Assembly: GCF_035917335.1 (NCBI RefSeq)
Contig: NZ_CP109067.1
Span: 1,056,501 to 1,120,500, forward strand
Origin: Micromonospora sp. NBC_01813
Lineage (GTDB): Bacteria; Actinomycetota; Actinomycetes; Mycobacteriales; Micromonosporaceae
Reading direction: 5' to 3'
Length of the DNA stretch: 64,000 nt
Position 1 is the stretch's first letter. Each line of letters begins with the position of its first letter. This document shows positions 7,985-14,980 of this stretch, one piece after another. The notes below the pieces were generated by a model. The model did no database searches, had not been told where the DNA came from, and worked only from the letters and a program-made list of their open reading frames with translations. A program made the translations under genes and the position numbers.

Positions 7985-8558
7985 TGATCGCCTCTAGTAA
8001 CGTAACCTCACGAGGATCGAACGCCGTCAACACGCTGCCCCGCAGATCCGCGCGGGTGAAATCCGCCTCGCGAAGGCCCGCGCCGGACAGATCCACATCG
8101 CGCAGCACGACCCCCTGACACCGCGCGCCACTCAGATTCGCCCCACGCATCCTTACGCGGGTGAACTCGGCGGTGCCGAGGTCCGCGCCTAGTAACTCGA
8201 CATCCGACCAGTCGCCGCCCTCCACCTCCAGACCAGACAGATCACACCGGTCGAACATCGACGCGGTGAGTGTGCAATTCGTCAAAGACGCATCCCACCA
8301 ATTGCAGCCGGCAAACCGGCAATCCTTGAACGTCGAACCGACAAGCTTCGTACAGTTGAAACGAACAGCGGTGAAGGTACAGGACTCGAAGAAGCAGTCC
8401 TCAAGCGTCGCCTCACACAGGTCGACCTCCCGGATCGCGGCCCCCTCGTACCGCAACCCCACAAACCTCGCGGGCCCGTCCGGAGCCGATATCGGTACCG
8501 GCCAGTCACCATTTCCAACTACCCTCCGTGACGCCGGTGCCCGCCGCCCTGTCCTCAT
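7923..8558 (-). CDS. Pentapeptide-repeat protein (candidate immunity protein)
   Basis: From about residue 30 to 190 the 211-residue protein follows the A(D/N)Lxx five-residue rhythm: 'FTAVRFNCTKLVGSTFKDC', 'ANLSGARC', 'ADFTRADLRGSVL'. Such repeats fold into a right-handed square helix that can mimic DNA; Qnr, MfpA, McbG and AlbG are members that protect DNA gyrase. The gene overlaps its upstream partner by four bases (ATGA), so the two are co-translated. Its position next to a RiPP-like cluster makes self-protection a fair guess, but many pentapeptide-repeat proteins have no known role. There is no signal peptide. Its coding DNA is less GC-rich than the enzymes further right. Confidence 0.75.
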   Translation of the reverse strand: MRTGRRAPASRRVVGNGDWPVPISAPDGPARFVGLRYEGAAIREVDLCEATLEDCFFESCTFTAVRFNCTKLVGSTFKDCRFAGCNWWDASLTNCTLTASMFDRCDLSGLEVEGGDWSDVELLGADLGTAEFTRVRMRGANLSGARCQGVVLRDVDLSGAGLREADFTRADLRGSVLTAFDPREVTLLEAIITPDQAVDIAMSLDMSVRAS

Positions 8559-9256
8559 GCGTCATCACCCTCGATACGAATGCCCACCGCAGCTGCGAGC
8601 CCGTAAGAAAGGCTCATCAGATCCGTGTGATGCACAACAGCGCCCCGCCAACTCGACAGATCACCAACACCTGCCAGGTCGCAGCCACGAAACCGGGCAC
8701 CGTCCATATCGGCATGATGGAACACCGCACTGGTCAGATCGCAGTTCCGGAACGTTGCTCCCCGCAGGTCGGCATTCGTAAAGTCGGCGCTGGTCAAGTT
8801 GCATCCCTCGAACACCACCGCGTCGAACGCGGTCATCCTCCACGCTGACAAATCCGCACGACACTCGGTGATGGTGACGTCCCGCACCAAGCCGTCAGCC
8901 CAGGTCAGACCGGTCGCCCGGCATTGCGCTATTCGCGCCCTCGTCATACTGCCGCCGTCGGCGCGCACATTAGCCAGGCTGGAGTCTGTGAAAAGGCAGT
9001 CGGTGAACGCGACCTGGTCCAGGCGGCAGCCGGACAAGTCGGCACCTCGGAAACGGCACTGCGTGAACGCCAGCGAATCAGCCTCCTGTCCTGCCAGGCT
9101 CAAACTGTAGAACGCTCGACGTTCAAGCTCCGACTCGGACTCTAACTCTGCGGATTCAAACAGCTCCAGTTCAGGCGGCGGCAAAGGACTTCGAGGCTCC
9201 CTCGCTCTACGCGGGGAGACGGAAGCACGCTTGGCAGGGGTGCGCCGCGAAGACAT
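8555..9256 (-). CDS. Pentapeptide-repeat protein, upstream partner
   Basis: The 233-residue protein has a basic, Ser/Arg/Pro-rich N-terminus (residues 1-30), an acidic Glu/Ser/Leu segment (30-50) and then a run of pentapeptide repeats with Phe or Leu at the centre ('CRFRGADLSGCRL', 'ADFTNADLRGATF', 'CDLTSAVFHHADM'). It begins at an ATG at 9256 and shares four bases with the next gene. The paired arrangement suggests the two proteins could work together, for example as a heteromer, which is unusual since Qnr-type proteins are homodimers. Function is inferred only from fold and neighbourhood. Confidence 0.72.
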   Translation of the reverse strand: MSSRRTPAKRASVSPRRAREPRSPLPPPELELFESAELESESELERRAFYSLSLAGQEADSLAFTQCRFRGADLSGCRLDQVAFTDCLFTDSSLANVRADGGSMTRARIAQCRATGLTWADGLVRDVTITECRADLSAWRMTAFDAVVFEGCNLTSADFTNADLRGATFRNCDLTSAVFHHADMDGARFRGCDLAGVGDLSSWRGAVVHHTDLMSLSYGLAAAVGIRIEGDDA

Positions 9257-9339
9257 GCCCTACACCCTAGCCTCTTGCTCGTATGGACACGTCACCGCAG
9301 ATGGCGGCAAAAGGCGAGGTCCACTCGCGTCCAACGGGA

Positions 9340-9381
9340 GCCGACTCGGTGGGCAGTACCCGGTGAGCATCCCGAGTCGGC
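9340..9381 (-). terminator. Hairpin at the end of the isochorismatase-like gene
   Basis: Ten-base arms (9340-9349 and 9372-9381) pair perfectly and an inner GGGxACCC stem is possible. It ends exactly at the stop codon of the hydrolase gene. Confidence 0.5.
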
Positions 9382-10058
9382 TAGCCGGTGCCGGTGCCGC
9401 TCCAGATCGCGATCACCTGTTCGCTGGTGGTCCAGTCCTCCGGTGCCAGCATGGCGCGGAAGGCGGGTTCGCAGGCCGCGGTCAGCTCCGCGTTGTTGTT
9501 GGCGACGCAGTCGGCCACCACGATGGTGAAGTAGTCCCGCTCGATCGCGTCCCGGACGGTGGACTCCACGCAACCGGTGCCGGCTATTCCGGTGGCGACG
9601 ATGCCGCGGATGCCGCGGCTGCGGAGCAGGTTCTCCAGCGGGGTGCCGACGAAGGCGCTGCGCCGGGTCTTCTCGAACACGGCGTCGCCGGGTTGCGGGG
9701 CGAGTTCGTCGACGATCTCCCAGCCCCAGGTTCCGCGCATGCAGTGCAGCGGATCGAATCCGTACCGCAGATTGTCGGCGAGCCAGACCGGCGAGGCGAG
9801 CGACCCGTCCGGTTCCTGCGCCACCCGGCAGTAGAGCACCGGTACGCCGGCGGACCGGGCCGCTGCGGCGAGTCGGGCGATCGGGGCGACCACGCCTTGG
9901 AAGCCGGTCACCATCGGCTTGCCGAACGCCTTCGCACAGTGGCCGTCATCGTGCACGAAGTCGTTCTGCATGTCGACGACGAGCAGCGCCGTGCAGGTCG
10001 GGTCGATCTTGTCGGCCAGGCGGTCGGGCAGGACGTGCCCGAGGTAGGTGCGGGCCAT
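9381..10058 (-). CDS. Isochorismatase-family cysteine hydrolase
   Basis: The 225-residue protein has the isochorismatase-like fold: catalytic Asp in 'LLVVDMQNDFVHDDG' (near residue 25), a Lys in the 'KTRRSAF' strand and the nucleophilic Cys in 'GIAGTGCVESTVRDA'. Members hydrolyse isochorismate, nicotinamide, N-carbamoylsarcosine, ureidoacrylate or biuret; the substrate here cannot be told by eye. The ATG at 10058 was chosen because AGGGAG lies seven bases upstream; a longer frame to 10166 reaches into a terminator hairpin and is not likely. It stands alone between the pentapeptide pair and the xylanase gene, both on the same strand but separated by hairpins. Confidence 0.85.
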   Translation of the reverse strand: MARTYLGHVLPDRLADKIDPTCTALLVVDMQNDFVHDDGHCAKAFGKPMVTGFQGVVAPIARLAAAARSAGVPVLYCRVAQEPDGSLASPVWLADNLRYGFDPLHCMRGTWGWEIVDELAPQPGDAVFEKTRRSAFVGTPLENLLRSRGIRGIVATGIAGTGCVESTVRDAIERDYFTIVVADCVANNNAELTAACEPAFRAMLAPEDWTTSEQVIAIWSGTGTG

Positions 10059-10165
10059 CGGGGGCTCCCTGAGACGTCGAGGCCAAGCAATTGCTTGGTT
10101 GTTCCTGATGTTATGCCGCGCCCGCCGGGCTGGCAACGGTGTCGACGACGGTCCCAGGTCGACCA

Positions 10166-10209
10166 CGAGGGCCGTACCGGCCGTCCTTCGACGGCTGGTA
10201 CGGCCCTCG
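10166..10209 (-). terminator. Terminator downstream of the xylanase gene
   Basis: A 13-bp outer stem (CGAGGGCCGTACC at 10166-10178 and its complement ending at 10209) with further inner pairing lies 50 bases after the xylanase stop. Confidence 0.75.
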
Positions 10210-10258
10210 TCCAGGGTCCGGTCCGGTCACCCGGATCGCGGTGCGGTCCCCGTCCCGG

Positions 10259-13200
10259 TCACCAGGTGGCGCAGTAGCCGACGCTGAACGTGCTCGCACC
10301 GGCCTTCAGGGTCTTGTTCCAGGCCACCCCGTTGATCCGATAGGTGTCGCCAGCGACGTGGTCCCGCTCGAAGTTCCACGCGGTGTAGATGTCGCCTTCG
10401 AGGTCGACGACCCCGACCCACTCGACCGGCTGGTCGGATCCGTTGGTGGCGACGATCTCGGCGCAGTAGCCGCCGCCGCTGTCCGAATCCCACTGGGTGA
10501 ACCGGCGCACCGTGATATCCACGTTGGAGTCCGAAACGAGTCGGCCGACCCCCCACCGGGCGGTCGTCTGATAGCCGATGCCGTCGGGCTCCGCCCAGTT
10601 GCGGATCGCGGTCCGCGCACCGTCGGCGGCATCGTTGACCTGGAAGTCCAGGCCGTGGAACGTACCGAGACCGCCGTACTCCAGCAGACTGATCGCCGCC
10701 TCGACGGTGTAGCCCGCCTCGGTGCGGACCGTCGCGCTCTGCAGGCGGGCCGCCTGGAATCCCTCGTCACCGGTGCCGAAGGAGACGACGTTGTCGGCGT
10801 TGACCCGCACCTGCATGTCGTCGTAGCGGTAGGGGCCGTTCTTGACGTTCCCGGCGTCGACGTAGATCTCCACCGAGTCCTGCGTCCACGGGTCGGAACC
10901 GGAGACGTCCACCACCGGGTCGGCCACCTCGGCCAGCACGTACAGCGTCTGGTCCCGCCACAGGGTACGGACGGTGGCGACCGCGCCACCGGTGCCGGAG
11001 ACCTCCTTGTCGGTGGTGACCGCGCCCGCGTCGGCCCATCCGGCGTCCACGGTGCCGTCGATCACCGGTGCCATCGCGGCCTGCTTCACCTCCAGGTAGG
11101 ACAGCTCCTCGATCAGGGTGAGCGTGCCCACCGCGCCCGGAGTGTTCCAGCCGGCGGTGGTCCCGTCGACACTGACCTGCACGTCGAGGGCGAGCGTGTC
11201 CCCCTCGGCCGCGTCCGCCAGTGGCAGGTGCGCGACGATGTCGTACCCGCCGGCTCGTTCGGTCGCCACGGCCGGCACGTCGCCGGAGCCGTCGCGGTCC
11301 ACCCGGTACGTCGTACCCTCCAGCACGAAATCGACCCCGTCACCGGCGTCGGCCGTACCGTCGGAAACAGTCACGAAGGCCGTCAGCTGCTCGGTCGCCC
11401 ACCGCAGTTGGAACCCGGCCACCTCCTCCACCTGGTGCAACGGCAACTTGCTCCACTCCAGCGCCGAGGTGGCGCCGGGAGCCAGGGCGACGTCCCCGGC
11501 GAAGACGTTCGCGGTCCGCAGCCGGGCCGGCAGCTCGGCGTCGACCGCGCCGTAGTACGCCGGCTTGGCCTGGAAACCGTCGTTGAAGATCAGCGGCGCG
11601 CCGTTGCCGGAGCGCCACGACCGCCCGTCGTTGAGCCCCCAGACCGTGACGACGAACAACTCGTCGGTGTACGCCCGGAAGATCCGGAACGCGTCGCGGT
11701 AGAAGTAGCCCTGCTCGATCAACCGTGCCTCGGTCACCGGAGTGCCGGTGGTGACGTCGAGCTCGGTGACCGCCTGAGTCAACGGCAACTCGGCGAACGT
11801 CTCCAGCGCCGCCTCCAGGCTGCTCGCCGGCGTGGCGAGCGACACGTGGAACTGGTGACCCACCCCGTCGATCGGTACGCCCCGGTCGAGCAGCCGCTGC
11901 ACCAGCGCCTTGTACCGGTTCTGCTTGCCGCTCTGCTCGGTGTTGTAGTCGTTGATGAACAGGGTGACCGGGTCGGTGCCGGGCACGGCGTACTCGTCGT
12001 TGAACGCCTCCTCGGCGTACTGGAACGACAGGTCGATGAACTCCTCGCCGAGGATCCGGTACCACTCGCTGCGCCGGAGGCCGTCGGCGTATTCGCCACT
12101 GTCGCTGACCACCTCGTTGACCACGTCGAAGGCGTTCAACGGGTTCGTGTCCGAGCCGAACTGCCCGTACCGCTGGCTGAGCGACTCGGCGACCGCGAAG
12201 ATGTGCTGGCGCATCCGGTCCCGGAGCACCTGCTGGTCGGCTGCGGACGTGGTCAACGGCTCACCGGCCGCGTCCTGGAACATCCACTCCGGAGTCTGGC
12301 TGTGCCACACCAGCACGTGCCCGTACATGCCGAGGTTGTTGGCCTGGGCGAAGTCCATCATGGCAATCGCCTGGTCGTGCGGCCGGAAGTTGCGCTCGTC
12401 GTCGTACCACGCCTCCGGCTTCATGTGGTTCTCCGCCGTGATGTTGTTGAAGTGCCGGGTCAGCAGCTGTGCGGAAACCCCGACCGTCTCGCGGCTGTCG
12501 ATCGCGACCCCCACCGGGAAGTCGGTGGTCTCGTGGATTGCGGTCAGCTCCTCGACCACCGGCGGGTCCGGCACCCGGACCACGACGTCGTCGAGCAGGA
12601 AGTCACTGGTGTTGCCGGCGACGTCCGCACCCTGCCAACTGGTCTCGAAGTACATGAACGCGGTGTCGAAGGCCGGTGCGGTGAAACTCGCGGTGACCTC
12701 GGTCCAGCCGCCGTTGCCGACGGTCCCGAACTGGGCGAGGGTGCTGAACGACTCGCTGCCGCCCGAGGTGGTGGCCAGACTCAACCAGATCTCGTCGACC
12801 GGCTGACCGTCGGCGAAGCGCAACCACGCGGAGAGTTCGTAGCCGACACCCGCCTCGAACTCGGCGGTGACGTCCCGGCCGATGCCGGCACCCTGGTTGA
12901 CCCGGTCGGTGACCAGCGCGGCCGCCGCGCCGTCGTGGGCGATGTCGGTGAGTTCCACCGTCGGCGCACCCGGGCCACCGTCGCGTGGCTGCCAGCCGTC
13001 GAGGCCATCCTCGAAGTCGGTGTCGACGACGATGGTGCCCGGCGGCGGGCCGCCGGGTCCGTCGCTCGGCTTGGTGACCGAGATGTCGTCGACCAGATAC
13101 GTCGCGGTGGCCTCGGCCGCCTCCAGGTAGACCTGGTAGTCGGCCGGGTCGGCGTCGGCCGCAACGGTGAACTCGCCGGTCACCGTGGTCCAGCCGTCGG

Positions 13201-14065
13201 CGGTGATCGTGGTGTCGCCGATCCAGGTGTAGTCCGGCTTCATCACGAACCGGAAGCCCGAGGAGTCCGGTCCGTCCGGTGCCAGTCGGGCGCGCAGGGT
13301 GAAGGTGTGGGTGACGCCGGGGGAGTAGATGCCGGCGGGGCTCTGCAGCCCGTCGAATCCCTCGGAGCGGTCGCTGACCTGCAGGACCCTGCCGTCCTCG
13401 TCGTCCAGCACGGTGAGGGTGGGTTCGCCGCTGGCGGTCCAGGTGCCGGTGCTGCCGTCCTCGAAATCGACGGCGGTGACCGTGACGACACCGGGCACGG
13501 CGTCGGGGGCGGTGACGAGTACGTCGTCGAGCAGGAACGGGGTGGTCTCGGCCGCCTCGACGTACACGGTCGCCGAGGTCAGACCCGCCGGCATCGTGTA
13601 CGAGCCACCGATGCGTACCCAGTCGTCGGCGGTTGTGGTGACGTTGTCGCCGATCCAGGTGTACGTGTTCTCGCCGCCGTCGGCCGGGGTGGCCTCGACG
13701 GTGAAGTGGATGCCGGCGGACCCTTCGGTGCCGGCGGGCAGCTTCGCCCAGGCCGTCACCGAGTAGGTGACGCCGGGGGAGAACAGCTCGGTCGCGCTCG
13801 TCGCCGGGCCCTGCCAGTCGGCTGTCCGGCCGGTGGCCGACAGGCTGGCGGAGCTGTCGCGGCCCTCGTCGCTGATGGCGAGACTCACGTCGCCGCGAGG
13901 GCTCCACGGGGCGTACGAGCCGGACTCGAAGTCGTTGGCCAGGACGACGGTCTCGGCGGCGGCCGACGGGGCGAGGGCTATCGAGGCGACGAGCGTTACC
14001 GCGCCGACCGCAGCGATCGCGGCCAGCCGGCGGGGTCGGTGAAACGAGTGGTATCTGAGGCGCAT
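10259..14065 (-). CDS. Secreted multidomain endo-1,4-beta-xylanase, GH10
   Basis: A 1268-residue exported enzyme that cuts the beta-1,4-xylan backbone. Order: Arg-rich signal peptide ending near 'PSAAAE' (1-38); three CBM4/9- or CBM22-type jelly rolls, each opening with 'DFE(D/S)G' (about 40-185, 195-340, 350-505); GH10 barrel (about 510-860) with acid/base E651 in 'DVVNEVVS' and nucleophile E768 in 'VTELDVTT'; a linker domain; a CBM9-like module starting 'VIDGTVDAGWADA'; and a C-terminal CBM2-like domain with paired Cys and exposed Trp. The ATG at 14065 has CAGGGAG just upstream; a GTG at 14080 is in frame but would put that site inside the gene. It is monocistronic, with a terminator after it. 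No CebR-type operator was seen upstream. Confidence 0.92.
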   Translation of the reverse strand: MRLRYHSFHRPRRLAAIAAVGAVTLVASIALAPSAAAETVVLANDFESGSYAPWSPRGDVSLAISDEGRDSSASLSATGRTADWQGPATSATELFSPGVTYSVTAWAKLPAGTEGSAGIHFTVEATPADGGENTYTWIGDNVTTTADDWVRIGGSYTMPAGLTSATVYVEAAETTPFLLDDVLVTAPDAVPGVVTVTAVDFEDGSTGTWTASGEPTLTVLDDEDGRVLQVSDRSEGFDGLQSPAGIYSPGVTHTFTLRARLAPDGPDSSGFRFVMKPDYTWIGDTTITADGWTTVTGEFTVAADADPADYQVYLEAAEATATYLVDDISVTKPSDGPGGPPPGTIVVDTDFEDGLDGWQPRDGGPGAPTVELTDIAHDGAAAALVTDRVNQGAGIGRDVTAEFEAGVGYELSAWLRFADGQPVDEIWLSLATTSGGSESFSTLAQFGTVGNGGWTEVTASFTAPAFDTAFMYFETSWQGADVAGNTSDFLLDDVVVRVPDPPVVEELTAIHETTDFPVGVAIDSRETVGVSAQLLTRHFNNITAENHMKPEAWYDDERNFRPHDQAIAMMDFAQANNLGMYGHVLVWHSQTPEWMFQDAAGEPLTTSAADQQVLRDRMRQHIFAVAESLSQRYGQFGSDTNPLNAFDVVNEVVSDSGEYADGLRRSEWYRILGEEFIDLSFQYAEEAFNDEYAVPGTDPVTLFINDYNTEQSGKQNRYKALVQRLLDRGVPIDGVGHQFHVSLATPASSLEAALETFAELPLTQAVTELDVTTGTPVTEARLIEQGYFYRDAFRIFRAYTDELFVVTVWGLNDGRSWRSGNGAPLIFNDGFQAKPAYYGAVDAELPARLRTANVFAGDVALAPGATSALEWSKLPLHQVEEVAGFQLRWATEQLTAFVTVSDGTADAGDGVDFVLEGTTYRVDRDGSGDVPAVATERAGGYDIVAHLPLADAAEGDTLALDVQVSVDGTTAGWNTPGAVGTLTLIEELSYLEVKQAAMAPVIDGTVDAGWADAGAVTTDKEVSGTGGAVATVRTLWRDQTLYVLAEVADPVVDVSGSDPWTQDSVEIYVDAGNVKNGPYRYDDMQVRVNADNVVSFGTGDEGFQAARLQSATVRTEAGYTVEAAISLLEYGGLGTFHGLDFQVNDAADGARTAIRNWAEPDGIGYQTTARWGVGRLVSDSNVDITVRRFTQWDSDSGGGYCAEIVATNGSDQPVEWVGVVDLEGDIYTAWNFERDHVAGDTYRINGVAWNKTLKAGASTFSVGYCATW

Positions 14066-14239
14066 GAAGGCTCCCTGCACGGACGTACGTACGTGTGGTC
14101 GGTGCCTGGTGAATCGCGCCAGCAGATCCAGACGTGGAAATGTTAGCTGGGTCCCGTCGGCCCGTCGACACCTGGTGCGAACCCGCCGCCCGGCACCGCA
14201 CCGGGGCTCGACCGGCAGCCGCCGACCGGCCGGGCGGGC

Positions 14240-14872
14240 TCAACAGTTGTTACTGGTGAGCGTCACGGTGTATTCGTAGTCGTCGTGGGTGATGCCCGAC
14301 GGGAGACCGTCGAAGTAGGCCTCGACCTTCTGCCAACCCCGACGCTGCTCGTAGTGCAGATGCGGCGCGCCGGAATTGCCGGTGCTGCCGACCAGTCCGA
14401 TCTGTTGGCCGGCGGCGACCTGTTGGCCGACGCTCACCATCGGCGCCTCCAGCAGGTGCAGGTACTGGGTCTCCCACCGACCGCCGTGATCGATCTTCAC
14501 CCAGTAGCCGCCGCCGCGGCCCCGTGGGCCCTGCGGGTTCTGCTCGGTCCGCCCACCCAGCGATCCGTTGACGCCCGAGACGGTGACCGTGCCGGCGGCG
14601 GAAGCGAGCACCGGGCGGCCCCAGGAGTCGCCCCCGGTGGGGAACAGGTCGACGTCGTAGTCGTCGTGGCCGGGATAGGTGCCGAGCTGCCAACTCTCTC
14701 CGCACGGCACCGGAAGTTGGAACAGCGGGCGTGGTCCGGGCTCGCGCAGCATCGGCACGCCGACGGTGACGGCGATCCCGACGGCGACGACCGCCGCGAC
14801 GCCGAGTGCGAAGCGCAGAGTGGGGCCGCTGCGTCGGCGGCGGGTCCCACGTGGCGGCTGGCCGATGCTCAC
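14240..14872 (-). CDS. M23-family peptidase with N-terminal membrane anchor
   Basis: The 210-residue protein starts with a basic stretch and one membrane segment or signal anchor (about 20-42), then an LytM/M23 fold. Zinc ligands are visible as H and D in 'GHDDYDVD' (near residues 69-75) and as the paired His of 'PHLHYE' near residue 176; 'GSTGNSG' precedes them as usual. Intact M23 enzymes cut peptidoglycan cross-bridges, but this actinobacterial subtype is often annotated only as M23 metallopeptidase and its target is not known. It follows the M14 peptidase gene on the same strand with about 110 bases and a hairpin between them, so it is probably separately transcribed. Confidence 0.85.
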   Translation of the reverse strand: MSIGQPPRGTRRRRSGPTLRFALGVAAVVAVGIAVTVGVPMLREPGPRPLFQLPVPCGESWQLGTYPGHDDYDVDLFPTGGDSWGRPVLASAAGTVTVSGVNGSLGGRTEQNPQGPRGRGGGYWVKIDHGGRWETQYLHLLEAPMVSVGQQVAAGQQIGLVGSTGNSGAPHLHYEQRRGWQKVEAYFDGLPSGITHDDYEYTVTLTSNNC

Positions 14873-14921
14873 CTCGCGAGCATGGCAGAACCCGGCAACG
14901 GGTCGCCACGGTCACCGCAGG

Positions 14922-14958
14922 CGTGACGGCCGTGGCAGCAGGTGCCACGGCCGTCACG
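14922..14958 (-). terminator. Terminator downstream of the M14 carboxypeptidase gene
   Basis: Perfect 16-bp arms (14922-14937, 14943-14958) with a five-base loop, 23 bases after the carboxypeptidase stop. Confidence 0.8.
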
Positions 14959-14980
14959 GTGCACGTCGTCCGGTTTCCGA

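Noticed and set aside
14082-14094. TACG repeats (ACGTACGTACGT) before the xylanase gene
   Set aside because: Short and self-complementary, but without spacing or symmetry that matches a known operator.
10139-14146. A 1335-codon open frame antisense to the xylanase gene
   Set aside because: It is a GC-rich shadow: its protein is Val/Gly/Arg/Asp-rich without domains, while the minus strand encodes a clear GH10 enzyme.
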